A stretch of DNA of 64,000 nt from Bradyrhizobium sp. 195 (GCF_023101665.1 NZ_CP082161.1:2294001-2358000); one strand, 5' to 3'. Numbered from the stretch's first letter, positions 9,459-18,732 are shown. The notes: generated by a model from the sequence alone, not told the origin. Translations and numbers: made by a program.

Positions 9459-10028
9459 ATGACCTCGATTTCGGCAGCCTCCGCCGGCAGCCACCAGTCG
9501 CCGCTGCAGCGGCTGCAGCAGGAATTGCAATCGGAAGTGTCCGCCGGCACGATCTCGTCGTCGGACCAGTCCGCGCTCTCGACGGCGCTGACCGACATCG
9601 ACACGGCGCTCCAGCAGAGCCGGTCGAGCGGAGAGGCGAGCGGCACGCGTCCCTCCAAGGAGGACATGAAGTCGAAGATCGACGACCTCATCTCGAACGA
9701 GGTGTCGAACGGGACGCTGACCTCGGACCAGGCCGAAGACCTCAAGGGCGTGTTTCAGTCCGCCTTCGCGAGCGGTCCCGGCGGGGCGGGTGGCCCCGGC
9801 GGCGCAGGCGGACCGCCGCCCGGTCCGCCGCCGGGCGACAGCTCTTCGGATTCGTCGTCCACTGACACGACCAGCAGCGCATCCAGCGACCAGACCACCG
9901 CCGAGATCCTGCAACACTTCCTCCAGGCGCTCCAGCAATCGCAATCCTCGGCATCGTCCTACGGCGCCAATGGCAGCTCACCCGGCAATGCCGACTTCTC
10001 CGCGCTTCTGATCGACTACAAGAGCTGA
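9459..10028 (+). CDS. Hypothetical protein with internal duplication and Gly/Pro linker
   Basis: 189 aa, start at the ATG at 9459. Two related helix-loop-helix units are visible: ELQSEVSAGTISSSDQSAL (about 21-39) and LISNEVSNGTLTSDQAEDL (about 73-91). A GPGGAGG/PPPGPPPG linker (about 107-127), a Ser/Thr-rich stretch and a final Gln/Ser helix follow. There is no signal peptide or membrane segment. The repeats recall EF-hand-like or export-associated small repeats, but I cannot name the family. It is divergent from the response regulator and may be one of its targets. Confidence 0.75.
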   Translation: MTSISAASAGSHQSPLQRLQQELQSEVSAGTISSSDQSALSTALTDIDTALQQSRSSGEASGTRPSKEDMKSKIDDLISNEVSNGTLTSDQAEDLKGVFQSAFASGPGGAGGPGGAGGPPPGPPPGDSSSDSSSTDTTSSASSDQTTAEILQHFLQALQQSQSSASSYGANGSSPGNADFSALLIDYKS

Positions 10029-10076
10029 CCCTGAGCGACGCGGGTCGGCGCGGTCCTCGCCGCGATCTTGCTTCAC

Positions 10077-10137
10077 GGCGCACGATCGTCGGCGGGGAAC
10101 CGTGCGCCGCAATATGTTCCTGAGTGACGCAGGAACA
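10077..10137. terminator. Tandem hairpins after the duplicated-repeat gene
   Basis: CGGCGCACG (10077-10085) pairs with CGTGCGCCG (10102-10110). GTTCCTG (10117-10123) pairs with CAGGAAC (10131-10137). Neither is followed by a T-run. They could end the upstream transcript or act as regulatory structure ahead of the PRC-barrel gene. Confidence 0.4.
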
Positions 10138-10244
10138 GCCCTTGCGAGCGCTCGCGCAATGCGCGACGAAATTGCCGCGCGCACGGAACTGCGTGTGATC
10201 AGCGCCGTTTTCTCCACACGAGTTTTTCGTTGAAGGAGAGGACA

Positions 10245-10775
10245 ATGATGAAGTCGATCATCGCCGGCCTTGCCGGCACGGCACTGCTCACGACCGTTGC
10301 GTTCGCGCAATCGCCGACCGCCACCACCGACAAGGCGCCGACCGCGGCCACCGCCACGACGACGTCCACCACCGCGTCCGGCCAGTGGCGCACGTCCAAG
10401 ATGGACGGCCTCAAGGTCTATAACGAAGCCAACGAGAACATCGGCACGATCAACGACCTGCTGATGGACAAGAACGGCGACATCAAGATCGCGGTCATCG
10501 GCGTCGGCGGCTTCCTCGGCCTGGGCGAGCATCTCGTCGCCGTGCCCTATGAGAAGTTGAAGTTCGTGAACGAGGCCGTGGCCTACACCGGCACCGGCAC
10601 GAACCCGGGCGCCAAGCCCGCTGCGACCACGACGACGGGCGCTGCGACCGGCACCGACAACAAGCCTGCTGCGACCGCGACGTCGACCACGTCGAAGTGG
10701 TATCCGGATCACGTCGTGTTCAATGCGAGCAAGGACGAGCTGAAGAGCATGCCCGAGTTCAAGTACTCGGAGTAA
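10245..10775 (+). CDS. Exported PRC-barrel domain protein
   Basis: 176 aa from the ATG at 10245, chosen because GGAGAGGACA precedes it. A signal peptide is clear (IIAGLAGTALLTTVAFA-Q). After a Thr/Ala-rich linker, WRTSKMDGLKVYNEANENIG starts a PRC-barrel beta domain running to VAVPYEKLKFV. A second Thr/Ala-rich stretch and a short conserved tail (WYPDHVVFNASKDELK) follow. PRC-barrel proteins of this kind are common, periplasmic and of unknown role in Rhizobiales. It is transcribed alone and faces the LivK-like gene. Confidence 0.85.
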   Translation: MMKSIIAGLAGTALLTTVAFAQSPTATTDKAPTAATATTTSTTASGQWRTSKMDGLKVYNEANENIGTINDLLMDKNGDIKIAVIGVGGFLGLGEHLVAVPYEKLKFVNEAVAYTGTGTNPGAKPAATTTTGAATGTDNKPAATATSTTSKWYPDHVVFNASKDELKSMPEFKYSE

Positions 10776-10799
10776 TGCGACTCTGATCACCTAAACGAC

Positions 10800-10825
10800 G
10801 CGCGCCTGGTTTTCACCGGGCGCGC
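10800..10825. terminator. Hairpin between convergent genes
   Basis: GCGCGCC and GGCGCGC form a 7-bp stem with a 12-base loop, in the gap between the convergent PRC-barrel and LivK-like genes. There is no T-run, so its role as bidirectional terminator is a guess. Confidence 0.45.
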
Positions 10826-10849
10826 TGTCGTGTCGTTTCGCTGCCGCCG

Positions 10850-10892
10850 TCGCTCTTCGAGCTATCGCGGGCAAATCGCTCGCAATGACGGA
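10850..10892. repeat. Remnant of a CATTGCGAG-type repeat
   Basis: GCGGGCAAATCGCTCGCAATGACGG matches the right end of the S elements at 29588, 51217 and 62743. The left half is missing or degraded. It lies just downstream of the LivK-like gene. Confidence 0.5.
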
Positions 10893-10903
10893 GATTGCGG
10901 AAA

Positions 10904-12115
10904 CTAGTGCGTCACCAGGGGGCAGCCGCCCTTGTCGAGCGGACGGAAGGCCTCGTCGCCGGGCACGGTGGCGATCAGCTTGTAGAGGTCCCACGCGCCC
11001 TTGGATTCCTCGGGCTTCTTGACCTCGAACAGATACATGTCGTGGACCATGCGGCCGTCGATGCGGATCTTGCCGTTTTTGGCGAAGAAGTCGTTGATCG
11101 GCGTCTTGCGCATCTGCTCCATCACCTTCGGCGCCTCGTCCGACTTGATGGCGTCGATCGCCTTCAGATAGTGCATGGTCGCCGAATAGAGGCCGGCCTG
11201 GATCATGGTCGGCATGTGGCCGACCTTCTCGTTGAAACGCTTGGAGAAGGCACGCGTCTCCTCGTTCATGTCCCAGTAGAAGGCGTCGGTGACGATCAGG
11301 CCTTGCGTCGCCTTGATGCCAAGCGAATGCGTGTCGGTGATTTCCTGCAGCAGCGCGATCATCTTCTGGCCGCCTTGCGTCAGGCCGAACTCGGAAGCCT
11401 GCTTCAATGCGTTGGTGGTGTCGCCGCCGGCATTCGCCAGCGCGACCACCTTGGCCTTGGAGGCCTGGGCCTGCAGGAGGAAGGAGGAGAAGTCCGATGA
11501 GTTGAGCGGATGGCGGACCTCGCCGAGCACCTTGCCGCCGCTCTCCTTGACGACGTTGGCGGCGTCGCGCTGCAGCGCCATGCCGAAGGCGTAGTCGGCG
11601 GTGACGAAAAACCAGCTGTCCTCGCCGCGTTTGACCATCGCCTTGCCGGCGACGTTCGACAGCGCATAGGTGTCGTAGGTCCAGTGCACCGTGTTGGGCG
11701 AGCAGGCAGTGCCGGTGATGTCGGACGAGCCGCCGCCGGAATTGATGTTGATCTTGTTCTTCTCCCGCGTCAGCGCCGAGACCGGCAGCGCCACCGAGGA
11801 CGTCGGCACGTCGAAGATCGCATCGACCTTGTCGTTGTCGTACCAGTTCCGCGCGATGTTGACGCCGACGTCGGGCTTGTTCTGGTGGTCGGCGGCGACT
11901 ACGGCGACCGGCTTGCCCGCGACCTTGGCGCCGTAATCGGCAACCGCCATTTCGACGGCCGCGAGCGAGCCCTTGCCGGTCGCGTCCGCATAGAGGCTCG
12001 ACATGTCCGTGAGCACGCCGATCTTGACGACATCATCGGAAATCTGCGCCTGCGCGGTGCCTGATGTGACGGCGAGGGCGAGACCGGCCGCGATGGCGGC
12101 GATGAGTTTTTGCAT
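10904..12115 (-). CDS. Liv-type ABC transporter substrate-binding protein
   Basis: Periplasmic binding protein of the branched-chain amino-acid (peripla_BP_6) class. 403 aa, signal peptide about 1-23 (AAGLALAVTSGTAQA-Q), then IKIGVLTDMSSLYAD-like start (VKIGVLTDMSSLY). The middle carries NSGGGSSD and the C-terminus the FEVKKP block. Family members bind amino acids, amides or aromatic acids; the ligand here cannot be read from sequence. No permease or ATPase genes are adjacent, so it is an orphan that would depend on components elsewhere. Confidence 0.9.
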   Translation of the reverse strand: MQKLIAAIAAGLALAVTSGTAQAQISDDVVKIGVLTDMSSLYADATGKGSLAAVEMAVADYGAKVAGKPVAVVAADHQNKPDVGVNIARNWYDNDKVDAIFDVPTSSVALPVSALTREKNKININSGGGSSDITGTACSPNTVHWTYDTYALSNVAGKAMVKRGEDSWFFVTADYAFGMALQRDAANVVKESGGKVLGEVRHPLNSSDFSSFLLQAQASKAKVVALANAGGDTTNALKQASEFGLTQGGQKMIALLQEITDTHSLGIKATQGLIVTDAFYWDMNEETRAFSKRFNEKVGHMPTMIQAGLYSATMHYLKAIDAIKSDEAPKVMEQMRKTPINDFFAKNGKIRIDGRMVHDMYLFEVKKPEESKGAWDLYKLIATVPGDEAFRPLDKGGCPLVTH

Positions 12116-12297
12116 GGTTGTTGTTCTCCCTGTGTGTTGTTGTTTGGGCTTTGTTGCACGAGAGTTTTAACGCCTAATCGCAGGCGCAGCTAAGCGATCC
12201 CCGCTGTGGCGGGATGCAAAATAGGAAGGGACGAGCGGTGTTCCCTTCGCAACTCCCGTAAACGATGAGGTTGAGCAGCATCAGCGGAGCCGGAATC

Positions 12298-12388
12298 GTA
12301 GGGTGGGCAAAGGCGCACTTGCGCCGTGCCCATCACCGGTCTCACACTGCAACAGAAGGGTGGGCACGCTTCGCTTTGCCCACCCTAC
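12298..12388. repeat. GTAGGGTGGGCAAA-type inverted repeat T1
   Basis: The ends GTAGGGTGGGCAAAG and CTTTGCCCACCCTAC are inverted copies. Inside, CGCACTTGCGCCGTGCCCA and TGGGCACGC continue the pairing. Its sister is T2 at 29714. It is the only structure I see in the 343-bp gap between the LivK-like gene start and the permease stop. Confidence 0.85.
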
Positions 12389-12458
12389 GATACTGTTGCT
12401 GTCCTTGCGGAAACTCTCCTCACCCCGCTTGCGGGAGAGGGAGGCGTCACCTCGCCCT

Positions 12459-13286
12459 TCAGCCGCCACCCTTGAGCCGTTCGTTGCGTCGGCGCAGGCC
12501 TTCCATGGTGGCGAGGAGGATGACCGAGACCGTCGTCAGGATCACCGCCGCTGCCGTGATGGTCGGACTGATGTTCTCGCGGATGCCGCTGAACATCTCG
12601 CGCGGCAGGGTGCGCTGCTCGGGACCTGCCATGAACAGCACGATCACCACCTCGTCGAAGCTGGTCGCGAAGGCGAACAGCGCGCCGGATGCGAGGCCGG
12701 GCAGGATCAGCGGCAGGATCACGCGGCGGAACGCATACAGCGGCGAGGCGCCGAGCGAGGCGGCGGCGCGTGCCAGATTGGTGTCGAAGCTTTGCAGCGT
12801 CGCGCCGACCGTGATCACCACAAAAGGCGTCGCCAGCGCGGTGTGGGCCAGGATCAAGCCGAGATAGCTGCCCGTCAATCCGATCGGCGCGAAGAAGAAA
12901 TACAGACCGACCGCGGTGATGACACCGGGCACGACGACGGGCGAGAGCACGAAAGCCAGCACGAGCGGTTTGAACCGGCTCTTCCACTGCGCCAGCCCCA
13001 GCGCGGCCAGCGTGCCGAGCACCATGGACAGCGCCGTCGAGGCGACGCCGATGATCACGCTGTTCTTCAGCGAATTCATCCAGCGCGGCGAAGTGATGAA
13101 GTCGTCGTACCAGCGCAAGGACAAGCCGGGCAGCGGATAGGTCAGGTACGAGCCGGAGCTGAAGGACAGCGGCATGATCGCCAGGATCGGCGCGATGAGG
13201 AAAATGAACACCAGCGTCGAGACGACGATGGTCGCGGTCCACGCGATGCGCTGGCTGGGCGTGCGGAGAGAGGAATTGCCGCTCAA
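12459..13286 (-). CDS. PotC-type ABC permease
   Basis: Second inner-membrane permease of a spermidine/putrescine-type importer. 275 aa with six predicted membrane segments. The EAA-like loop appears as RAAASLGASPLYAFRRVILPLILPG. The start is the TTG at 13286: the TTGA sequence overlaps the upstream permease's TGA, and GGGAGG lies 9 bases before it. The frame continues to 13397 only as antisense-like sequence inside the upstream gene. Last gene of the operon. Substrate unknown; could be polyamine, opine or a related amine. Confidence 0.9.
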   Translation of the reverse strand: MSGNSSLRTPSQRIAWTATIVVSTLVFIFLIAPILAIMPLSFSSGSYLTYPLPGLSLRWYDDFITSPRWMNSLKNSVIIGVASTALSMVLGTLAALGLAQWKSRFKPLVLAFVLSPVVVPGVITAVGLYFFFAPIGLTGSYLGLILAHTALATPFVVITVGATLQSFDTNLARAAASLGASPLYAFRRVILPLILPGLASGALFAFATSFDEVVIVLFMAGPEQRTLPREMFSGIRENISPTITAAAVILTTVSVILLATMEGLRRRNERLKGGG

Positions 13287-14545
13287 TTCTTCATGCCTCC
13301 CGTGACCTGCTGTCCCTGCACCAGCTTGCCATAAACGAGCGCCAGCAGAAGGGTGGCCAGCAGCAGCACGGCACCTAACGCCGAAGCAAGTCCCCAATTG
13401 GCAGTCTCAGTTGTGTAGAGGGCGATGAAGTAGCTGATCATCTGATCGGCGGCGCCGCCGACGAGGGCCGGCGTGATGTAGTAGCCGAGCGCCAGGATGA
13501 AGACGAGCAGGCTGCCCGCGCCGATGCCGGGCAGCGTCTGCGGCAGGTAGATTCGCAGAAAGGCGGTGACCGGCGGCGCACCGAGGGAGGCGGCGGCGCG
13601 CATGTAAGCCGGCGAGATCGCCTTCATGCTGCTGTATAGCGGCAGGATCATGAACGGCAGGAGAACGTGGGTCATCGCCACGCAGACGCCGAAGCGGTTG
13701 TAGATCAGCCGCAACGGCTCGTCGATGATGCCAAGCCAGTGCAGGCTGTCGTTCACGACGCCCTTGCTCTGCAGCAGCACGATCCAGGCGCAGGTGCGGA
13801 CCAGGAGCGACGTCCAGAACGGCAGCAGGACGAAGATCATCAGGAGGTTTGACCGGCCGGGCGGCAGCGTCGCCAAGAGGTAAGCGACCGGGAAGCCGAG
13901 AATCAGGCAGAGAACGGTGACGCTGAGACTGATGATGAAGGTGCGGGTGAACAGGCTGCGGTAAATCGCCTGATCCGGCGCGGCTGCGACGATCGCGCCG
14001 TCGACGTTCCGCATCAGGTCAAGCGCCGCCAGAAGGTAGAAGCCCGTGATGGGGCCGCTGGCGTCCTTGATCGTCGTCCATGTCGCGCGTTCGCGCCAGG
14101 CCGGGTTGATCTTGCCCAGCGTTTCCTTGGCCGTGCCGGGCTCGGGAGTTGCTTTGAGATTGCGTGCAGTGCTGGTCAGGATGGTACGAAAGCCGTTGAG
14201 TGCGTAGTTCAGCCGCTTGGCCGCGATGGCAACGGTGGCCGAGGCGCGAGCCGCCTGGATGTCGCTTGCCAGCGCCGCAAAGGTGGCTTCGTCCGGCAGG
14301 TCCTTGCCGTCCCAGTCGGCGAGGGCAGCTACGGTTTGAGGCAGAACCTGACGCACCTCGCGGTCGTCGACCGAGCGCCACAGCATGCCGGCGATGGGCC
14401 CTGCGAAAGTGAAGAGCAGAAAGACCAGCAGCGGTGCGACCAGTGCCAATGCCTTGACCTGGTGCGTTCGTTCAGCGCGCCGCAATCGGCGCTTGAGCGG
14501 CACCTCGGTCGACGCATTGGCGCTGGTCGGGGACGCATCCGTCAT
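13283..14545 (-). CDS. PotB-type ABC permease with long periplasmic insertion
   Basis: First permease of the importer. 420 aa, longer than PotB (about 275-290 aa). The excess is an insertion of about 130 residues between the first membrane segment (about 31-53) and the transmembrane core that begins near residue 200. The insertion is Ala/Thr-rich, helical and predicted periplasmic. The core has the EAA loop AAASLGAPPVTAFLRIYLPQTLPG. It overlaps the next permease by 4 bp. Confidence 0.9.
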   Translation of the reverse strand: MTDASPTSANASTEVPLKRRLRRAERTHQVKALALVAPLLVFLLFTFAGPIAGMLWRSVDDREVRQVLPQTVAALADWDGKDLPDEATFAALASDIQAARASATVAIAAKRLNYALNGFRTILTSTARNLKATPEPGTAKETLGKINPAWRERATWTTIKDASGPITGFYLLAALDLMRNVDGAIVAAAPDQAIYRSLFTRTFIISLSVTVLCLILGFPVAYLLATLPPGRSNLLMIFVLLPFWTSLLVRTCAWIVLLQSKGVVNDSLHWLGIIDEPLRLIYNRFGVCVAMTHVLLPFMILPLYSSMKAISPAYMRAAASLGAPPVTAFLRIYLPQTLPGIGAGSLLVFILALGYYITPALVGGAADQMISYFIALYTTETANWGLASALGAVLLLATLLLALVYGKLVQGQQVTGGMKN

Positions 14546-14580
14546 ACAGAGAGACTTGTGGCGCGGTCTGAGCCAGCGCC

Positions 14581-14747
14581 TCGTCCTTCGAGACGACCGC
14601 GGAGCCTGTCATCGGGCCGCGCTTCGCGCGGACCCGGTGGCGGTCTCCTCAGGATGAGGCTCACCGACATTGGCGCCTGTGAAGATGCTGCCACAGATTC
14701 AGACCTCATCCTGAGGGCCCGCTATAGGCGGGCGTCTCGAAGGATGC
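14581..14747. repeat. Long inverted repeat between potD- and potB-like genes
   Basis: CGTCCTTCGAGACG near the left end is inverted as CGTCTCGAAGGATG at the right. CCTCAGGATGAGG and CCTCATCCTGAGG form the inner arms, and a GGGCCGCGC/GCGCGGACCC hairpin sits in the left part. It is a separate repeat family inside the operon's 264-bp gap. Confidence 0.75.
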
Positions 14748-14809
14748 GCTATGGACGAGATATCCGCCACGCACCCTCTACCTGCGTCGCACGCCGGTGC
14801 CGCCGCCCG

Positions 14810-15868
14810 CTACTTCGCGGCCCATTTGTTGAAGCGCTCGGTCAGGCGGTCGATGTTCTCGAGCCAGAAGCCGACGTTGATCTCGACCGCGTTCTTGATG
14901 TTGTCAGGCGCTGTCGGCAGGTCTTTCAGGACGGCGGGCGCGAGCTTGCCGGCTGCGTCCTTGTTCGAAGTCCCATAGGCGATATTCTCCGACAGTTTCG
15001 ACTGGTTCTCAGCCTTGCCCGCGAAGTCGAGGAACTTGTAAGCCGCGTCCTTGTTCGGGCTGCCCTTCAGGATGACCCAGCTGTCGAGGGTGAACAGCGC
15101 GCCGTCCCACACCATGCCGAAGTTCTTCTTCTCGTTCTTGTTCGCGGTGTCGATGCGGCCATTGTAGACCGAGGTCATCGCCACCTCGCCGGAGGCGAGC
15201 AATTGCGGCGGCTGGGCGCCGGCCTTCCACCAGACGATGTCGCCCTTGATGGTGTCGAGCTTCTTGAAAGCGCGCTCGACGCCCTCGTCGGTCGCCAGCA
15301 CCTTGTAGACATCCTTCGGCGCGACGCCGTCGGCCATGAGCGCGATCTCCAGCGTGGTCTTCGGGCCCTGACGCAAGCCGCGCTTGCCCGGAATCTTCTT
15401 GGTGTCGAAGAAGTCGGCCCAGCCGCTCGGGGCCTCCTTCAGCTTGTCCTTGTCGTAGCCGAGAACGAAATCGTACAGGATGGCGCCGACGCCGCAGGGA
15501 TTGACCGACGGCGGGATATAGGCGGCCTCGCCGCCGATCTTGGTATAGTCCATCTTCTCGAACAGGCCTTCCTCGCAGCCGACGGCGAGCTCATCGCTCT
15601 CGACCTGGACGACGTCCCAGGTGGCGGCGCCGCCCTGCACCTTGGCGCGCAGCACGCCGACGCCGCCGTCCCAGGACTCGTCGTTCATGGCAATTCCGGC
15701 CGCCTTCTTGAACGGCTCGAAGTAGACCTTCTTCTGAGCATCCTGATAGGCGCCGCCCCACGACACGACGGTGAGGTCACGCGCCTCTGCGACCGTCGCG
15801 AGCGCAGCGCTGGCACTGAACGCCGCGGCGAAACCCAGAGCAATCTTGCCAATCTTGCGCTTCAGCAT
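14810..15868 (-). CDS. PotD-type substrate-binding protein
   Basis: Periplasmic binding protein for the importer. 352 aa. Signal peptide about 1-29 (ALGFAAAFSASAALATVAEA-R), then LTVVSWGGAYQDAQKK, the usual start of spermidine/putrescine-class binders. The IPPSVNPCGVGAILYDFVLGY segment and NKDAAYKFLDFAGKAE fit the same family. Second in the operon. The 3' side is followed by a repeat, which might limit expression of the permeases relative to the binder. Substrate not predictable. Confidence 0.9.
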   Translation of the reverse strand: MLKRKIGKIALGFAAAFSASAALATVAEARDLTVVSWGGAYQDAQKKVYFEPFKKAAGIAMNDESWDGGVGVLRAKVQGGAATWDVVQVESDELAVGCEEGLFEKMDYTKIGGEAAYIPPSVNPCGVGAILYDFVLGYDKDKLKEAPSGWADFFDTKKIPGKRGLRQGPKTTLEIALMADGVAPKDVYKVLATDEGVERAFKKLDTIKGDIVWWKAGAQPPQLLASGEVAMTSVYNGRIDTANKNEKKNFGMVWDGALFTLDSWVILKGSPNKDAAYKFLDFAGKAENQSKLSENIAYGTSNKDAAGKLAPAVLKDLPTAPDNIKNAVEINVGFWLENIDRLTERFNKWAAK

Positions 15869-15934
15869 GGTCTTGGTTCCTTCTTCGTGTGAGTTGCGTT
15901 GAGGTTGATTGTTCTCAGGTCCGCTTGTGTTGGA

Positions 15935-17044
15935 TCAGACGGGATCGAGGGCCAGGCAGTCTTCTGGACGGAAGCTGACGAAGACGCTTTCACCATGCGT
16001 GAGCTCATGATGCGCTCCCGGCTGAAGCTTGACCATGAACTCCCCGTTGCCGGCGACATCGAGCACGGCCAGCGCGTGGTCGCCGAGATAGATCGCGTTC
16101 TGCACTTTCGCCGGTAGCCGGTTGGGTCCGTCGCTGGAGCTGCCGTCGGGAAGTAGCGTGACGCGCTCCGGCCGTACCGACAGCGAGGTCGATGCGCCCG
16201 CGCCCGCTATGTTGACCGCCCGTGCCGTCACAGTGCCGCCACCAGCCAGCGCGACGCGGCAATAGTCCTTGTCGACCGTCTCGACGGTGCCGCCCAGCAC
16301 GTTGTTCTCGCCGATGAAGTGAGCGACGAAGCTGTTCACCGGATGCTCGTACAGCGCGTCGGGCCTGTCGATCTGCTGCACGATGCCGTCGTTGAACACG
16401 GCGATACGGTCCGACATGGTGAGCGCTTCACTCTGATCGTGGGTGACGTAGACCACGGTGATGCCCATCCGCTCGTGCAGTTGCTTGATCTCCAGCTGCA
16501 TCTGCTCCCGCAGGCGCTTGTCCAGCGCGCCAAGGGGCTCGTCCATCAGCACCAGCTGCGGATTGAAGACCAGCGCGCGTGCCAGCGCCACGCGCTGCTG
16601 CTGGCCGCCGGAGAGTTGTCCGGGTCGCCGGTGCGCCAGGGCTTCCATCTTGATCATGCGCAGCGCCGACTTGACGCGCTCCTGCGCTTCCGCCTTGCTC
16701 GTCTTGCGAACGGATAGCGGGAAGGCGATGTTCTCCGCGATCGTCAGGTGCGGAAACAAGGCATAGTTCTGGAATACCATGCCGATGTCGCGCTTGTGCG
16801 GCGGCATGTTCTTGATCGGCCGGCCCGCGAGATAGATCTCGCCATGGGTCGGAACTTCGAAGCCGGCCAGCATCATCAACGTGGTCGTCTTGCCCGAGCC
16901 CGACGGGCCAAGCAGGGTGATGAACTCGCCCTTCCTGATGTCGAGATCGAGGTTCTTCACCACGAGGTGCTCGCCATCATAGGTCTTCTGAATGCCGGAA
17001 AAGCGCACCAATGCCGGCGCAGGCGTGACCATGCCGGCTTCCAT
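15935..17044 (-). CDS. PotA-type ABC ATPase
   Basis: ATP-hydrolysing subunit of the importer. 369 aa. Walker A GPSGSGKTT (46-54), Q-loop in GMVFQNYALFPHLT, signature LSGGQQQR (144-151), Walker B LVLMDEP (164-170), H-loop VTHDQ, and a C-terminal TOBE domain (about 290-365). The ATG at 17044 is preceded by GAGGATAAC, supporting this start over the internal ATG at residue 5. First gene of the operon (A-D-B-C), 66 bp before the binding-protein gene. Confidence 0.94.
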   Translation of the reverse strand: MEAGMVTPAPALVRFSGIQKTYDGEHLVVKNLDLDIRKGEFITLLGPSGSGKTTTLMMLAGFEVPTHGEIYLAGRPIKNMPPHKRDIGMVFQNYALFPHLTIAENIAFPLSVRKTSKAEAQERVKSALRMIKMEALAHRRPGQLSGGQQQRVALARALVFNPQLVLMDEPLGALDKRLREQMQLEIKQLHERMGITVVYVTHDQSEALTMSDRIAVFNDGIVQQIDRPDALYEHPVNSFVAHFIGENNVLGGTVETVDKDYCRVALAGGGTVTARAVNIAGAGASTSLSVRPERVTLLPDGSSSDGPNRLPAKVQNAIYLGDHALAVLDVAGNGEFMVKLQPGAHHELTHGESVFVSFRPEDCLALDPV

Positions 17045-17169
17045 GTTATCCTCGGCTTGCCGCTACGATGCTGTCAGCACCTCGTTCGAGGTTGCGAGGA
17101 ACAGCTTAGCACCCTCCGATCAGAATGCCAGCGGTGCAAGCGATGAAGACGCGCGCGCCCGCGCTACAT

Positions 17170-18732
17170 CTACGGCAGCTTCGTCACCGACACATTCACC
17201 GTGCCGCCGGCTTCCGCGACCACGCGCAGCGTCTTGGAATCGAAGGCGATGTCGGCGAGGGTCAGGCTGTCGATCTTGGCGTCGACCTTGAGGCCGTCCT
17301 CGCTCTTCTGGTAATCGGCGATTGCGGCGGCGATCTTCTCGCGGGCGTTGGCGGCGATCGGCTTCAAATCGAGCGTGGCCTTCTGAAGCAGCGCCTGCTG
17401 CATCTGCGGCACGACCGCGCGCGCCGCGGCGCCCAGGAGGCCGAACGCCGCCTCGGATTCCACCGCGAGCTGGATGTCGGTGAGCCGCAGCGTCTGTTGC
17501 GCCTGGTCGAGCACCGGCCGGCCCCAGATGTGCACGGTCGCCTCGGCGCCGAGACCGAGCCAGCTCTTCTTTTCCTTGGCGCGCACCAGGAGCGAGATCA
17601 GCAGGCGTTCGCCCGACGGGGTCACATTGACGCTCTTGACGGTGACATCGACCGGACCGGAGCCGTCTTCGGGATAGGTGCGACCGACCATCTGTGCCGT
17701 GATCAGCTTGTTGATCTCGGTGAAGGGCACGTCGATGGGAACGCCGATATTTACGCCGGTGCCGGTCGGCGGCACGATCGAGATCTTGTCGGGGAACGGA
17801 CAATCCGGCTTGGTCGGCGTCGAGGTGACGCGCGTCTCCGCTTCCAGGCCCATCAGCAACGTCACGGCCTGCGCATCGACGCGCGGCTGCGCGGCGATGG
17901 CGCGGATCGGCTTCATCTCCAGCCAGAGCGGCGGAAGCCCGGCCGAAGAGCCCGAGCCCTGCAGCGGGATCGAGCGGCACGCCTTGGCCCATTGCAGCTT
18001 CGCGTTCTCGCGCAGGCTCGGATCGTTGCGGATGCGTTCTGAGACTGCATTGATCTGCTCGCCGACATTCTTGTCGATCAGCGGCTTCACTTGCGCCGGT
18101 ACGTTGACCTTGGCGCCGGCGACGTTGAGGTTGGTATCGCCGAGATTGACCTGCGCGCCGAGATTGGGCTCGAGATGCCAGTTGGCCGCGAGCTTCGGGC
18201 GCGAGGTGACGACCACGTTGCCCTTGATCTCCGCGCTGGCGTTCAAATTCTTGATGTTGACGGCGCCGATCCGTTTTGCGGCGTCACCGCCGAGCACGCT
18301 GCCGAGCGCGTCGCCGAGCGCACCTGTGGCTTTGGAGGACAGCGAACCTGTCACGTTCAGCTTGCCGCTGAGCGGCGTCGAGATCGTCAGCACGTCCTTG
18401 TCGCCGCTGGCTGCCATCGGCCCGCGCACGGCGGTCCAGCCGATGTCTGCATTCTCCAGGATCTGCGAGATCGGGTTGTCGGCCTTGCCCGCGAAGTTAC
18501 GCGGCGCGGCCTTTTCGGCCTGCTCGCGGATCGCCGATATCGCGATCGCGACCGGGGCGATCACGATCGAGCTCTTCGCGACCGGCGGCAGCGGCGGCAG
18601 TTGCGCAACCGGCGGCGCCGTTGTCGTTGCGCGCGGCGACAGCCAGTCCATCGCCTTCAAGCTGACGAAGAACGACGCTGCGAGCACCGCGACGCCGATC
18701 AGGATGGTCTTCAAGTTCCACGTTAGTCGCAT
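17170..18732 (-). CDS. DUF4403 family protein
   Basis: A 520-residue protein with one N-terminal membrane anchor (about 7-26), a Pro-rich stretch, and a long region of repeated beta segments. Typical features of DUF4403 are VAIAISAIREQAE near the start, repeated AEIKGNVVVTSRPKL and ANWHLEPNLG-type strands, and a middle AKLQWAKACRSIPL. It is probably periplasmic and anchored to the inner membrane. The fold suggests lipid- or ligand-binding (BPI/TULIP-like), but that is inference. No operon partner is evident. Confidence 0.8.
   Translation of the reverse strand: MRLTWNLKTILIGVAVLAASFFVSLKAMDWLSPRATTTAPPVAQLPPLPPVAKSSIVIAPVAIAISAIREQAEKAAPRNFAGKADNPISQILENADIGWTAVRGPMAASGDKDVLTISTPLSGKLNVTGSLSSKATGALGDALGSVLGGDAAKRIGAVNIKNLNASAEIKGNVVVTSRPKLAANWHLEPNLGAQVNLGDTNLNVAGAKVNVPAQVKPLIDKNVGEQINAVSERIRNDPSLRENAKLQWAKACRSIPLQGSGSSAGLPPLWLEMKPIRAIAAQPRVDAQAVTLLMGLEAETRVTSTPTKPDCPFPDKISIVPPTGTGVNIGVPIDVPFTEINKLITAQMVGRTYPEDGSGPVDVTVKSVNVTPSGERLLISLLVRAKEKKSWLGLGAEATVHIWGRPVLDQAQQTLRLTDIQLAVESEAAFGLLGAAARAVVPQMQQALLQKATLDLKPIAANAREKIAAAIADYQKSEDGLKVDAKIDSLTLADIAFDSKTLRVVAEAGGTVNVSVTKLP

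Noticed and set aside
9279..9944. Upstream extension of the response regulator
   Set aside because: The extension overlaps the divergent gene in antisense. The receiver domain starts at residue 6 from the ATG at 9278.
12303..13334. 343-codon open frame on the plus strand
   Set aside because: Antisense to the PotC-type permease and the T1 repeat. Composition is dominated by Arg, His, Gln and Asp.
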